The notes: generated by a model not told the origin, from the sequence alone. Positions 1 to 10,800 are shown, counted from the first letter of the stretch. The stretch: 64,000 nt of DNA from Puniceicoccales bacterium Verruco_02 (GCA_001604585.1 LVBW01000008.1:20146-84145); one strand, 5' to 3'. Made by a program: numbers and translations.

Positions 1-2040
1 GCCGGACACGCCCGATGGCTTCATCTGGCCCTTGTGCTTCTTGCGCTCGTCCTTGGCGCTTTTCTTGTCGAAGAGGGAGCTGCCGGGGAAGAGCATGGCC
101 TCGCGATTGTGCGTAGCCGTGTAGTGGTTACCTTCGTCGCGACAGGCGATGTTGCCCAACAGGCCCGAAAGCAGGGCGCGGTGTATGGAAAAGTACTCCG
201 CGTCGGCCTCGGCGGTTCGGAACTCGTCCATCTCCTTCATCTCCTGCGAAAGCTGGCTGTGGATGTCCATCCACTCGCGCATACGCAGGTACGAGAGAAA
301 GTGCGACTTGCAGAACTTGCGAAGCTGCTTCTGGCTCAGGCGCTCGGCCTCGGCATCGTAGGCTTTCCAGATGTTGAGCAGGGCGAGGAAGTCAGAACGC
401 GGGTCGTCGAACTTTTTGTGCATTGCATCCGCCGCGTCGCGGGCCTCCTGCGGACGCTCGCGCGGGTCTTGGATGGACAGGCCCGCAGCGATGACGAGCA
501 CTTCCTTCAGGCAGCCCTCTTTCACCGCTTCGAGCAGCATTCGCGCCACGGTGGGGTCCACGGGCAGGCGGGCAAGGCGGCGGCCAAGCGAGGTCAGGTT
601 TCGCCCCTCGTCCAGAGCGCCAAGATCCTGCAACAGCTCGTACCCGGCACGAATGGCGCGCTCCTGCGGGGGGTCGATAAAGGGGAAGCTCTCCACCTCG
701 CCAAGGCGGGCCGCTTTCATGCGCAGAATGACGGCGGCAAGATTTGCGCGGCGTATTTCAGGCTCCGTGTAGCGGGGGCGCGCCTCGTAGTCCTGCTCGC
801 TGTACAGGCGTATGCAGATGCCTTCGGCAACGCGGCCGCAGCGGCCCTTGCGCTGGTCGGCACTGCTGCGCGAGACCGGCTCCACGGGCAGGCGCTGGGT
901 GCGAGTAGCAGGGTTGTAGCGGCTAATGCGGGCTAGGCCCGCGTCCACAACGTAGCGGATGCCGGGCACAGTGATGGAGGTCTCGGCGATGTTTGTCGCG
1001 ACGATTATCTTGCGCCTTTGCGCGGGCGCAAATATGCGCTGCTGGTCCGATGCAGAGAGCCTGCCGAAAAGTGGCATGAGTTCCGCCCCACCAAGGCGCA
1101 GGTCGGAAAGGGCGTCGATAACTTCGTGAATGTCGCGCTCGCCGGGCAGAAACACTAGTACGTCGCCCGGCCCGTTCATTGAGCAAATGTCCTGCACAGC
1201 GCCCACGGCGGCTTCGATGTAAGTGGATTCGCCTGCATCCTCCTTGGCCTCGTCCAGCGGGCGGTAGAACACTTCCACCGGGTAGCTGCGGCCCGATACC
1301 TCGATGACCGGCGCTCCGCCGAAGGCTTTGGAGAAGGCCTCGGTGTCGATGGTGGCCGATGTGATTACGATTTTGAGATCCGGTCTCTTGTGGCGAAGAC
1401 TGTTGAGGTATCCCAAGAGAAAGTCGATGTTGAGGCTGCGCTCGTGCGCCTCGTCCACAATAACCGCGTCGTATTCGGAGAGGAGCGGGTCGTTCTGCAC
1501 TTCGGAGAGGAGCATTCCGTCCGTGGCGAACTTGATTAGCGTGTCCCGCGCCGTGTTGTCGGTGAAGCGGATTTTCGCCCCCACCTGCCTGCCCCACTCC
1601 ACGCCAAGTTCCTCGGCCACGCGGCGACTTACCGAGAGCGCCGCAACCCTGCGGGGCTGGGTACAGGCAATGCGCCCGCAGATTCCGCAGCCCGCTTCGA
1701 GCAGCATTTTTGGTAGCTGCGTCGTTTTGCCGCTTCCCGTTTCGCCAGCGATTATGAGCACCTGACTATCCCGCATCGCCTGCACGATTTCCGCCGCGCG
1801 CATGGCAACGGGCAGGGTCTCGGGGTAGCGGACATTTGGAAGCAGCTTTGCCCGCTCTCTCGCGGCAGCTTCGGAGCGTTCGATTTGTTTTTCGATGCCG
1901 TGGACGCGCTGCGGCGTCAGTGCCCTGCCCTCGTCCAGCTCTGCAAGCAGGCGCAGGCGATCCTTCACCATGCAATGGCCAAGGCGCCGACGTACAGCTG
2001 CAATGTCTGCGGTATTGTGCAAAGGCTGTTGGATAAGCAA
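1..2040 (-). CDS. hrpA: ATP-dependent RNA helicase HrpA, DEAH box (3' end outside window)
   Basis: The ORF track misses this gene because it has no stop inside the window; I translated it by eye. The protein shows Walker [11 protein letters not shown], the DEAH box in [12 protein letters not shown], motif III SATID, and the arginine-rich motif [10 protein letters not shown], in the order of DEAH/RHA helicases. The residues before Walker A ([16 protein letters not shown]...VRYPETLPV) match the start of Enterobacteria-type HrpA. An in-frame TAG lies upstream. The first good candidates are a TTG at 2040 and an ATG at 1971; I prefer 2040 because HrpA-like sequence already begins before 1971. HrpA unwinds RNA in the cytoplasm and has been tied to rescue of stalled ribosomes in E. 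coli. The gene lies 42 bases downstream of the deacetylase on the same strand. The start is uncertain; the family is sure. Confidence 0.9.
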   Translation of the reverse strand, partial: MLIQQPLHNTADIAAVRRRLGHCMVKDRLRLLAELDEGRALTPQRVHGIEKQIERSEAAARERAKLLPNVRYPETLPVAMRAAEIVQAMRDSQVLIIAGETGSGKTTQLPKMLLEAGCGICGRIACTQPRRVAALSVSRRVAEELGVEWGRQVGAKIRFTDNTARDTLIKFATDGMLLSEVQNDPLLSEYDAVIVDEAHERSLNIDFLLGYLNSLRHKRPDLKIVITSATIDTEAFSKAFGGAPVIEVSGRSYPVEVFYRPLDEAKEDAGESTYIEAAVGAVQDICSMNGPGDVLVFLPGERDIHEVIDALSDLRLGGAELMPLFGRLSASDQQRIFAPAQRRKIIVATNIAETSITVPGIRYVVDAGLARISRYNPATRTQRLPVEPVSRSSADQRKGRCGRVAEGICIRLYSEQDYEARPRYTEPEIRRANLAAVILRMKAARLGEVESFPFIDPPQERAIRAGYELLQDLGALDEGRNLTSLGRRLARLPVDPTVARMLLEAVKEGCLKEVLVIAAGLSIQDPRERPQEARDAADAMHKKFDDPRSDFLALLNIWKAYDAEAERLSQKQLRKFCKSHFLSYLRMREWMDIHSQLSQEMKEMDEFRTAEADAEYFSIHRALLSGLLGNIACRDEGNHYTATHNREAMLFPGSSLFDKKSAKDERKKHKGQMKPSGVSG

Positions 2041-2082
2041 TCTTGCCCGCCTGCACAATGCCCAATAAACGGAAACACCCTG

Positions 2083-2808
2083 CTATTTACCCTGCTTTGC
2101 CTTCAGGTATGCGTGCATTTCCGAGTATGTGAGGAATACCGCGCCTCTGGCTTTCAGGCCCTCGATTATGGCGGGCATCATGTCCACCGTCTCGTCGCGA
2201 GTCTCGTGAAAGAGTATCAGCGAGCCGTCCTGTGCCTTGGATATTGAAAGGTCGCGTATCTGCTCGGCACTCACGCTCATGTCGTAGTCGCTTGCGCCGA
2301 CGAGCGTCGAAGTGATGGGCATTGTCAGGGCGCATTCATCCAAAATAACAGCGTGGCGAGGGTCGATTGCAATGTAAGGGGGCCAGTAGAAGCGTGGGAA
2401 CTCGCCGGTAATGTCCTTGAGCGCCTGCCGTCCCTTAGCTACGTCCTCGGACAGGGCCTCGGTGCTCATGTTGGCCGGGACACCGTGTGCGTAGCTATGG
2501 TTGAGAATGTCGTGCCCGGCATCGCGTATTGCGAGGACCAGTTCCGGGTCAGCCTCGCAGTTGCGTCCAACAAGGTCGAAGTTCGCCTTCACTCCGGCAT
2601 CTGCAAGCACCTTCAGGAGGCGCAGGGTGTTGGCCGATGGGCCGTCATCTATCATCAGGGCTACTCGCATGACCTCGGCTCCGCCTTCCGCATCCTTGTG
2701 TTCGCCACAGTCAGCCGCAGCCTCGCCAGCAACGCTGAATATGAACAGTGCAAGTGCGGCAAGCAGCCTAAGCAGCGTGGGAAAGGCGGCAGGAACGGGA
2801 AGGCGCAT
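2083..2808 (-). CDS. Exported polysaccharide deacetylase-like protein (NodB fold)
   Basis: A 241-residue protein with a hydrophobic N-terminal segment (about residues 10-32), probably a signal peptide. It carries the NodB/CE4 hallmarks in order: MIDDGPS (motif 1, catalytic base and metal Asp), NHSYAH (motif 2, metal-binding His pair), RFYWPPY in place of the usual RxPxG (motif 3), and LILFHE (motif 5, catalytic His). CE4 enzymes remove acetyl groups from chitin oligomers, peptidoglycan or other N-acetylated glycans. The Tyr where motif 3 usually has Gly is unusual, so the substrate cannot be assigned. It sits 29 bases after nuoE and 42 bases before hrpA on the same strand, with no functional link obvious. 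Confidence 0.8.
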   Translation of the reverse strand: MRLPVPAAFPTLLRLLAALALFIFSVAGEAAADCGEHKDAEGGAEVMRVALMIDDGPSANTLRLLKVLADAGVKANFDLVGRNCEADPELVLAIRDAGHDILNHSYAHGVPANMSTEALSEDVAKGRQALKDITGEFPRFYWPPYIAIDPRHAVILDECALTMPITSTLVGASDYDMSVSAEQIRDLSISKAQDGSLILFHETRDETVDMMPAIIEGLKARGAVFLTYSEMHAYLKAKQGK

Positions 2809-2837
2809 GGCTTGTGATAGGGCAGAAAAGGACGTGC

Positions 2838-3329
2838 CTACTTGGTGACCGAGGTGTGCTCAGCCTTGATGGCACGGGCGATTTCGCGTGCCTTTGCCTC
2901 GTCCACCTTCTCGTGCAGAACCTCGTCAACGAGGACAACAGGGCCGTTGTGACAGGCCGCAAGGCATTCGCCGAATTCAAAGGTAACAAGGTCGTCAAGG
3001 CCGTTCTCCCCCGCTTCGCAGCCGAACTCCTCGCGAAACACGTCTAGGATGTTGAAGCTGCCGTTGAGGGCGCAGGACAGGGTGCGGCAGACGCGGATGT
3101 GGTGCTTGCCAAAGGGCTTGCGGCGGAAGTATGGGTAAAAGGTGACCACTTCGAGCACGTTGACCGGCTCGATGCCTAGTTTGGCCGCAATCCAGTCCAT
3201 GGCCTCGTCGCTGACGTAGCCCAGATCTGCCTGCACGGCATGGATAAGGGGCATGAGCGCGCTGCGCTTCTGTGGGTAGAGGGGGATTACCCGCTCTATT
3301 TCGGCAATGGTTTCCGCTTTCAGATTCAT
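2838..3329 (-). CDS. nuoE: NADH dehydrogenase-like 24 kDa [2Fe-2S] subunit (NuoE/HndA family)
   Basis: A 163-residue thioredoxin-like ferredoxin. The helical N-terminus (LYPQKRSALMPLIHAVQADLGYVSDEAM) is typical of NuoE, followed by four cluster ligands in CRTLSC and CLAAC spacing. In complex I, NuoE works with NuoF to pass electrons from NADH; homologues serve in NAD(P)-linked hydrogenases and formate dehydrogenases. No nuoF or other complex I or hydrogenase gene is next to it, so it is either a displaced subunit or belongs to another NADH-linked oxidoreductase encoded elsewhere. A strong terminator lies upstream, which separates it from the pilus locus. Confidence 0.88.
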   Translation of the reverse strand: MNLKAETIAEIERVIPLYPQKRSALMPLIHAVQADLGYVSDEAMDWIAAKLGIEPVNVLEVVTFYPYFRRKPFGKHHIRVCRTLSCALNGSFNILDVFREEFGCEAGENGLDDLVTFEFGECLAACHNGPVVLVDEVLHEKVDEAKAREIARAIKAEHTSVTK

Positions 3330-3480
3330 GTGGATGGGAATGGTATGTATCCGCGCAGGTCAGAAAGGTCCAGACAACAAAGCGTAGTCGGGCAGGTCAA
3401 GCATTGAGAAAGCGCGATGAACGCAGACGCCCTGCATTTGAACCGAAGAGGCCTAGCCTTGGCGAGCGCTTGGCTCGAAA

Positions 3481-3510
3481 AGGCCCCGCTCCTGCGAGGG
3501 AACGGGGCCT
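3481..3510 (-). terminator. Intrinsic terminator after the PEGA/TonB gene
   Basis: Perfect 8-base stem AGGCCCCG/CGGGGCCT with a second short stem CTC/GAG in its loop, followed on the minus strand by TTTTCG. It lies 24 bases past the stop of the 851-residue gene and ends the long pilus locus before nuoE. Confidence 0.8.
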
Positions 3511-3533
3511 TGAAAACGCGATAGAAAACGACG

Positions 3534-6089
3534 CTATCTGGCTATCTCGACCGGCATCACAACTTCCACCTTCATGGGGAAGCCCTTGCGCTTGCCGGGT
3601 ATGAAGGTCCACTTACGCGCCTCGGCCAATATGTGTGCAACGGCGGCGTCGCTAAGCGTGCGTCCGGCTATGATGCTGGCGTTCTCTACCTTGCCTTCGG
3701 CACTGATGATGAAGCGGATGAAGACCTTTCCGGGATCAAGGCTGATAAGGCCCTGTGGAACGCTGATCGTCATGCCTGCCGGGTTAATCGGAAGCTCGTC
3801 CAGATCCGTTGCCTTCTTGATCAGGCGGTCGAGGCTTAGCAGGGTGAATTCTTTGCTTGCTGAGCCGCCAAAGGGAATGTCGAGGCTGATGCTCTCCGGC
3901 TCATAGGAATCGAGCTGGACAGTGGCCTTGAAGTTACCCTCGGGCAGATAGTCCAGAACTAGCGGGGTGACGCCGAGCACATTGCCTGCCGATATGACGC
4001 TGGCACCGGCGGGGGTGCTGGTGATAGTAATCGTGCCGGGCAGATACTCGAAGCTGGTCTGACTGCGCTGTCCGGGGCGCACTTCCACCTTCTGCTCATA
4101 CTTCTTCCAGCCGGGGCGCTCGTAGGATACGAGGTAGCTGCCGGGCTTGAGAGCGCCGAGTTCCGCAGGGGTCACGCCTCGGAGTGCAGCCACGTTCTCT
4201 GCGCCTGTCTCCGGGCCGATGGGGGTAACCACGTAGGGCACGCCTTCGGGCGAGCTGCCTACGCTCACACTGCCCATTAGCATGTTGAGCACGATACCCT
4301 TCAGCTCCTGGGTCTGCCCACCGATGACTTCGACAGTGGCAGAATAGTCCTCGTAGCTGGCCTTGCGTATTGTAACCTCGCAGATGCCTTCGGGAAGATC
4401 GTAAACGATTGCCGGGGTGCGACCCTTGAGTTCGCCGTTTATGTAAACCTCGGCGTCGATGGGTGTGGACTGTATGGACACGCTGCCAACAAGGGGCGGA
4501 GGAGGTTCTTCCGGCGCGGCTGGCTCTTCTTGAACAATTTCCTCGACCGGGGCCACAGGCTCCGGCGCAGGCAGGGGCTCCGGCTCAGGCGCAGGCGCGG
4601 GCACCTCGACTACCGGTGCTGGAGCGGGCTTGTCCTTGCCACCGGAAAGAATGATGCCGACAACTGCGATGATGACCACCGCTGCGGCAATGCCGCCAAC
4701 GAGGATCATCTTGCCGCCCTTGCCCTGAGCGGCTGGCTTGGCCGGGACTGCGGGCTTCGGGGTAGCTGGCTTCGGGGCCGGGGCTGCTTTGGCCGGTGGT
4801 GGCTCTGGAGCGATGGATGCGGCAGATGGCTTTGCTGCCGGGGCGGGAGCTTTCTGCGGCTCGGGCTTTTTGGCAGGCTCAGGCTTGGCGGCAGGCTTTG
4901 GTGCTTCCTTGGCGGGAGCGGTGGGCTTGGCCTCCACGGGGGCCGGCTTGGCAGCGGTCTTTGGTTCCTCCTTGGCAGGTGTCGCAGGCTTTGGCGCTTC
5001 CTTGGCCACCGGCTTCGGCTCCTCTTTTACAGGAGCCTTTGGAGCAGGCGCGGCAGGTGCGGCCGGGGCCGGAGCCTTGGCAGCGGGAGCCGGGGCCGGA
5101 GTAGCCGGTTTGGCTACTTCTGCCGGAGCGGCTGCGGAAAGGCTGGCAAGGTCCGCATCGGCTGCGGAAAGATCACAGAGACTGGAGGGCGAGGAAAGGA
5201 GCCGCGAAAGACCTAGGAAGCTCTCTGTCATGTAAGCAGGCACAGAGGCACCCTGAGACTCGAACTGTGCCTTGTAGGGCAGAGTGGCTAGCTTAAGAGC
5301 ATCCGCAAGACGGCTGCTTAGTAGCACGCTGCGCGACGAAGGAAAGCCGCTGGCAATCACGTATGCGGGCTTTTCACAACCGGCGGAGGCGAGCTTTGCG
5401 CTCGCCTCTTGGGCAAGCTGGGCCACGAGCTTGGGCGAATGTTCTTCAAAGTCGATAAGGTCGCCGTAAAAGAGCTTGGCGGCGGAGCTTGGGAACTTCA
5501 GGTTAAGGGCTGCCATCACCTGCTCCAGAACGGAATCCGTGCCCGTGGGTATGGAACCGGCACTGGCCAGCGACGCTGCGGAAACAACGAAGAGCTGGGT
5601 TTGCCCTTGTTGTATGTCCATATACAGCACTGGCTTGTCTATCCCGCCGGAGCCAAGGGCGTCCTTCAGGGCCGATACGACATTGATGCCGCGGCAGAAG
5701 AGTTGCACCTGTGCATTCCCGGCAAAGCGGGCCTGAGCCATGCGCTGCTCAACGGCCTTGCGGCTGAAGCAGGCCACCTTTCCAGCCCCGAGGGCGGGCA
5801 CTGCGGCTAGGCGCAGGTCGTCTTTCTCAATCCCAAACTTTGCGGCTCCTTCGAGCATGACAGGGACCGGGCCGGGGCTTACCAAACCGAAAGGCATGGA
5901 TGCCTGCACAAGCAGTCTTGATGCGGACTTGGCAGCGTCCTTGAGTTCACCGGAGGCGTCGTCGAACTCCTTGCCGTTGACGGCCTGAAAGCTGCTAATT
6001 GTCAGCTTGTTGCCAGCGGCGGATGCCGTTCCGCACGAAAACTCGCGCTCGGAAAGAGTGAGGAAGGAAAGAAGCTCAGGGGCACTCAT
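3534..6089 (-). CDS. Actin-like (PilM-like) / transmembrane / PEGA / TonB-like fusion protein
   Basis: An 851-residue protein with four parts. Residues 1 to about 310 resemble the actin-like fold of PilM/FtsA; YMDIQQGQTQLFVV and SIPTGTDSV look like the phosphate-2 strand region, and YVIASGFPSS like the adenosine loop. Residues about 320-455 are a low-complexity Ala/Pro/Lys linker. Residues about 461-484 form one transmembrane helix (MILVGGIAAAVVIIAVVGIIL). After it come three PEGA-type repeats (from about residue 534, e.g. GSVSIQSTPIDAEVYINGELKGRTP) and a C-terminal TonB-like domain (about 770-851, ending VEVVMPVEIAR). The predicted topology is cytoplasmic N-terminus with a periplasmic PEGA/TonB part. 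As the last gene of the pilus locus, after pilC, it may couple the inner-membrane platform to the cell wall or an outer-membrane partner. PEGA, TM and TonB calls are firm; the actin-like call is moderate; function is inferred. Confidence 0.75.
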   Translation of the reverse strand: MSAPELLSFLTLSEREFSCGTASAAGNKLTISSFQAVNGKEFDDASGELKDAAKSASRLLVQASMPFGLVSPGPVPVMLEGAAKFGIEKDDLRLAAVPALGAGKVACFSRKAVEQRMAQARFAGNAQVQLFCRGINVVSALKDALGSGGIDKPVLYMDIQQGQTQLFVVSAASLASAGSIPTGTDSVLEQVMAALNLKFPSSAAKLFYGDLIDFEEHSPKLVAQLAQEASAKLASAGCEKPAYVIASGFPSSRSVLLSSRLADALKLATLPYKAQFESQGASVPAYMTESFLGLSRLLSSPSSLCDLSAADADLASLSAAAPAEVAKPATPAPAPAAKAPAPAAPAAPAPKAPVKEEPKPVAKEAPKPATPAKEEPKTAAKPAPVEAKPTAPAKEAPKPAAKPEPAKKPEPQKAPAPAAKPSAASIAPEPPPAKAAPAPKPATPKPAVPAKPAAQGKGGKMILVGGIAAAVVIIAVVGIILSGGKDKPAPAPVVEVPAPAPEPEPLPAPEPVAPVEEIVQEEPAAPEEPPPPLVGSVSIQSTPIDAEVYINGELKGRTPAIVYDLPEGICEVTIRKASYEDYSATVEVIGGQTQELKGIVLNMLMGSVSVGSSPEGVPYVVTPIGPETGAENVAALRGVTPAELGALKPGSYLVSYERPGWKKYEQKVEVRPGQRSQTSFEYLPGTITITSTPAGASVISAGNVLGVTPLVLDYLPEGNFKATVQLDSYEPESISLDIPFGGSASKEFTLLSLDRLIKKATDLDELPINPAGMTISVPQGLISLDPGKVFIRFIISAEGKVENASIIAGRTLSDAAVAHILAEARKWTFIPGKRKGFPMKVEVVMPVEIAR

Positions 6090-6440
6090 GATCGTCGGGA
6101 ATACTGGGGAAAGGTACGGAGACGTACAAGCTCTTGTGTGAAGTTACGCCCCGTATCAAATCTAGACAAACAAAAAGAACTGAAACAAGGCTTTGCATAT
6201 AATTATCCGGCAGCTTCCGGTGTTTTATTACAGTTGGATTGCGAACAAGATGGAACACTTGCGTGACAGACTGCTTACAGACGCAAAGGCGGCCATCGTA
6301 TCGAGGCAATGCGCAGCATTTGCTTTGTCTTCAAAGCGGCTACCATTCCGATTCTATACCCTGCATTGGCCCGATTGCACAAAGCTTCCGCCTGTGTATC
6401 TCAAGGCAGGGTTTATGCAAACGCATCGCCGGGGCGGCTC
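6090..6440. other. Non-coding gap between pilC and the PEGA/TonB gene
   Basis: About 350 bases with lower GC than its surroundings in the 6150-6240 stretch. It probably holds the promoter of the PEGA/TonB gene, but I could not pick a convincing minus-strand -35/-10 pair. A TATAAT at 6198-6203 is on the plus strand and has no gene to serve. The short plus-strand ORFs of the track here have no recognisable protein character. Confidence 0.4.
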
Positions 6441-7688
6441 CTAGTGCCCCATCCCACTGCCCTTGAACACAACCTGACCAAGGTTGAAGAGCGGGAAGTA
6501 CACTGCGAAAATGATGCCACCGATGACTACGCTAAGCATTGCCAGCATGAGAGGCTCGATGAGCTTGTTCACCACATCTGCCTGAGACTCCACTTCGGCC
6601 TCGGCGGCATTGGCCACACGGGTCAGTATCGGCCCGGCGGCACCGGTGTGAGAGGCAAGGCGCAGATAGGCGAGAATCTTGGGCGAGTCCTTGCCGAAAA
6701 TCTTCTGATTGTAGGAGAAGGCCACGTGCAGGTCGTCACCCGCGATGATTCGCTGCCCGGTCTCGAGGAGCGCGTCGCGCATCTCAGGGTGCCCGGTTGC
6801 AATGGCGGTGATTTCAAAGGCGCGCCCAATGCGCGTGCCGCCTGCAAGAAGCATGGAAAGAACTCGGAACATTCTGGCAATTAGCATCTTGCGATATAGC
6901 GGCCCCATGACTGGCGCACTAATCATGAACTTGAGCATGTAGCGGGACTGCATAATCTGCCCCCGCTTGGTGAAGATGTAGGTGCCAAGACCGAACAATA
7001 TTACCCAGAACATGGGCTGGTGGCGCACGATGTCGGAAAACTTCACCACTATCTGCGTCATCAGGGGAAGCTCGGCGTTGAAGCTGGCATACTGCTTGGC
7101 CATTGCCGGTATCAGCTTGATACTGATGAACATGACCGAGATGAACGACATTATGGCAACGACTATCGGGTAGGTAAGCCCCCCCTTTAGCTTGCTCGCA
7201 ATTAGCGCGGAACGCTCTTCGTAGATGGCCAGCGCGCTCATAACGCCCTTGAGGTCGCCGCTTGTCTCGCCAGCACGCAAGATAGCAATTGTTGACTCGG
7301 TAAAAATGTTGGGGAACTTCGTCATCGAGTCCGACATGGCCTTGCCGGAGCGCATGTCGCGCATCATTTCACCAATTACGCCGCGAAAGTAGGGGCTTGG
7401 CTGCTGCATGGCAACGATGCCCATGCTGTCCACCATGCTGGTGCCGATGCCAAGACATTCCACAATGCCCTGATAGAAGTCGGCCATGTTCTTGGATGAT
7501 GGGCGTTTGCGTACCTTCAGGGCAGCTAGGCCGAGGTCCAGAGGGGAGATTTCCTCCACGGTCACTATCTCGTCTGCCGATACACCGGCTCCAAGGAGCG
7601 CCGTCTCCGAATCATCGGAGAGGACGACCGTCTCGCGCTTGTTACCGGAATAGCTGTTCTCGGCGATAATCTTGAAGAGTCTGCTCAT
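6441..7688 (-). CDS. pilC: Inner-membrane platform protein, PilC/GspF family
   Basis: A 415-residue protein with two copies of the T2SSF helical domain (about residues 70-190 and 270-395) and three long hydrophobic helices (YPIVVAIMSFISVMFISIKLIP, MFWVILFGLGTYIF and LMLAMLSVVIGGIIFAVYFPLF). Typical family motifs are ILRAGETSGDL and RMFRVLSMLLAGG. PilC/GspF is the membrane platform on which the cytoplasmic ATPase acts to assemble pili or pseudopili. It is separated from the ATPase and PilMNOP genes by about 15 kb, with the pilin genes in between, yet on the same strand. No Shine-Dalgarno sequence precedes the ATG. Confidence 0.92.
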   Translation of the reverse strand: MSRLFKIIAENSYSGNKRETVVLSDDSETALLGAGVSADEIVTVEEISPLDLGLAALKVRKRPSSKNMADFYQGIVECLGIGTSMVDSMGIVAMQQPSPYFRGVIGEMMRDMRSGKAMSDSMTKFPNIFTESTIAILRAGETSGDLKGVMSALAIYEERSALIASKLKGGLTYPIVVAIMSFISVMFISIKLIPAMAKQYASFNAELPLMTQIVVKFSDIVRHQPMFWVILFGLGTYIFTKRGQIMQSRYMLKFMISAPVMGPLYRKMLIARMFRVLSMLLAGGTRIGRAFEITAIATGHPEMRDALLETGQRIIAGDDLHVAFSYNQKIFGKDSPKILAYLRLASHTGAAGPILTRVANAAEAEVESQADVVNKLIEPLMLAMLSVVIGGIIFAVYFPLFNLGQVVFKGSGMGH

Positions 7689-7805
7689 GGGAATGGGTTG
7701 GGACAGGGGGTAGTCGAGAGGACTGTGTGCTGGTTTTCAAGAGCAATATGGAAAGGCTCTATATGTGATTCGCGAATTGGGGAATGATTGGACTGCCATC
7801 CCCTA

Positions 7806-10800
7806 TTAGTAAGTGTCCCCGCTCTCAACGAAACCGTTGAGGTCGAGTTCGCCACCTTCGAGGAGAATGTCCACGTTGTTCTCAATCTGGTTGTTGTTTT
7901 GAAGTATGATGCGGGATGTTCGGCGGCTTGTCTGTGCATTGGTGCCAGCAGTGGCCTGTTCTACGCAGGACATGATTATCGGGCCGTAGCCCGTGGCCTG
8001 ACGGAATATGAAAGCCCCGTCGGAATCCTTCAGCGGGCCCAGTTTGTTTAGATACAGGGTGCCTTCCTGCATGGTGTTGACGCCGTCGTAGGTATTGTCT
8101 TCGGCACCTGTAAAGGTAATGAACCCGTCGTCCTCGATGCGCACTCCTCCCTCGCCGGAGACTACGCCTGTGAGCACAATCGTGCCCTTGCCCGTCAGAC
8201 GCATACGGTAGCCGCCGTTGTTCACTGCGCCGTTGATAGTCAGTCTTGCCCCAGAGGTCGCGTTGAAGTTGAACTCCTCTGCGGCCAGCACATTGCTGTT
8301 TATGACATGGCGGAAGGCCGTTGCGTTGATGGATGCGCCTTCGGTTGTGTCGTTAAGTATGATGTCCGCTCCGCCAAGGCGGTACTCGATATCGGCGGCA
8401 GAGAGCGTGATCGTATGGAGCGACACAGTCTTGGTCAGGGTAACTTCCTCCAGCATAGCCCCATCCACAACGTCCACCGGGTGATACGCTGGGGTGTGCC
8501 AGAAAGTGTTCTGCCTTTCCTTGGATTCAAACTCCACGTCCTCGTATTTGGCCTCCTCGGGCGTACTGCCGACGAGCCAATTCATGCCCGTTTCCCAAAG
8601 CTTGTCGCCGCCGCCGTTGGTCCAGATGAGGCTCTTGAAGGTCGTCACGATGACGTTGCGTATGTCGTGGTTGGCGTAGGTGCCTCCAGTGCTGCTCGCA
8701 AAGCCGAACATGATGTTCTTGGGCCTGACCTGGCTTTTCAGGTCGGCCGTGAAGAGGGCCTCCACATCGCCGGTGCCGTACTTGATGAAGGCGGTAAGCT
8801 GGTTGTCGGGTGTGATGATTACAGACAGACGGCGAAGGTCGGGCTTGAAGATGGGCCTGACCTTGGCGTTGGGGAAGTTCATGTTGCGCTCCAGGTCTGC
8901 CACGTTGTCGTCGCCCGTGCCGACGAGATACTTGTAGTTACTGGCCTCGTCGCCGCGCACGGCTATTGCAGGGTAAATGAAGCCGGGGCCTCCTATGCGT
9001 CCTTCCGTCGGGTTGGAGTAATTACCCCAGTCGTCCATGCCCACGCCAATGTAGCCGCCGGATAGGCCGCCCAAGGGGTCTATCGGTGCGCCGCCAGCAG
9101 AGTATGTGGCATAGTCCACATAGCCGGGCCGGTCCATGGACTCGCTGAAGGAGCCGTGGTTGCCAATCGGGGCCGGAGAGGCGCTGTTGAAGGCGCAACG
9201 TTCGGTCTGGTAGGGGTCCACTCCGCTCTTGTTAAGGTCAAGGTAATCGACAATTACGCGGCGGTTCCAAGTGCCACCGTGATGGATGCAGATCTGCGAT
9301 GCATCGACATCCGCAGTGGTGTAAAAGTTGTGATAGGCAAACAGCGTCCCGAGGGTGAACTCCTGAACTGTGTATGAACCGGCCCTGTCCAAGTCTCCCT
9401 TGCCATAGATTCGCATGTATATCTTGTCTCCGGCGTTCTCGCTGAAGGCCCGCACTGTGATGAGAGTGCCTGTTGTGACGGGTATGGACGCGGTGACGGT
9501 ATTGCTGCTGGCCGTGTATGCGGAGCCGGAGTAGGCGCGCACTCTGTACTGGTAGCTCACGCCGGGGGTGGCTGCATGCGTGTATGTCTTGACGTTGCTG
9601 CCCGCGATGTTGACATCGGTCCAAGAACCAGAGGTACCTTCCCTGTACTGGACGCGGTGGCCGGTCTCGCCAGTGGCGTTGTCCGTCCAGTTGAGCACTA
9701 TGGCGGTGTTAGTGGCGTTGGGCGCGGCGCTAAGACCGGTCGGCGCGTTCATAGTCGAACTTGTGCCTAGGAAGGAGTCGGTCCTCGAAGTGTGAGTATT
9801 GAAGTCCAATGTGGCGTTGTTGCCTGCGAAATACTCGTAGTCCCAGCCATCCCATCCTGGAGATGGAGAAGTGGCGCAGTCCCTCGCCAGATAGGTAGTG
9901 CCATCTATCACCACATAATACACCATCAGGTAATTGTTACTGCGCCAGTCGGTCGTGTTTGTCTCAAACACGATCTTCAGATTACCCAGCGTGAACGCAC
10001 TCGCCTGCGAATGTGTGAACGTGACATCGAGGTCTCCGTAATCGCGATTCCTTGTATTGTATGTCTGGGTATTTACAAGCGTGGAACCAATGTAAACCAA
10101 CATGCGATTGGTAATGCCGTTAATATTAGCCGTACGAGGGTTCACGCGGATTGTGAAGCTGTGCGAGGTGACAATTGTCGAGTCCGAGCCATTGTCGGCA
10201 CTTGCCGCACTGGTTGCCGCGTTTGTCCAACTGGTCCAGTTGGTTGCTGCGCTCCTTACAGAGTTGAGCAAGGTTCCGGTCGCCCTCACGCGATAGTAAT
10301 AGGTGGTGCCGGGGTTAAGCCCTGTGTCAACGTAGCTGGACGTGTTGCGCGGCAGAGTGATCGACACGTAGTTGGCACCGCTTGTGGATGCCGATGTATT
10401 GCGCTCCAGTACGAAGGTCTCTTCGAGCACGGAATTGTCCGTCCAGTATATCATCATCGAGCTGGAGGACAGGGCGCGCGCAGTCAGAGAACTTGGCGCG
10501 TTGTTGATGCTGCTCTGACGGCTCGTGTTGCTCATGGGCGCGTAGCCGAGCGAGCCGCCAAAGCCGCCAACATGAAAGTTGTCCACATAGTCGGCATCGT
10601 AGATATAGAAACTGGTGCCGTCGGCAGACTTTGTGGGACTCTCGCCGCCGCCCGAATCCCAGTGGCTGAAATCGAAGGCTGCGTAAATGGTCAGCCCCTC
10701 GGACTTGACCGGTTTGCCCTTGTAGCGGATGTAGCCGGACTGGTTGCCGACGTTTTCTGTAAGGCGCAGCCAACCCGTCCCGTCGCTATCCTCGCCGCTG

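Noticed and set aside
34-936. 300-residue plus-strand ORF at the window start
   Set aside because: It is antisense to hrpA, whose helicase motifs are unmistakable on the minus strand; the ORF has no recognisable protein character.
4590-5120. Repetitive DNA in the 851-residue gene considered as a mobile or tandem repeat
   Set aside because: It encodes the Ala/Pro/Lys linker in frame; imperfect codon-level repetition is expected of such linkers.
6198-6203. TATAAT on the plus strand in the pilC/PEGA gap
   Set aside because: No plus-strand gene follows, and there is no matching -35; it is in an AT-rich patch.
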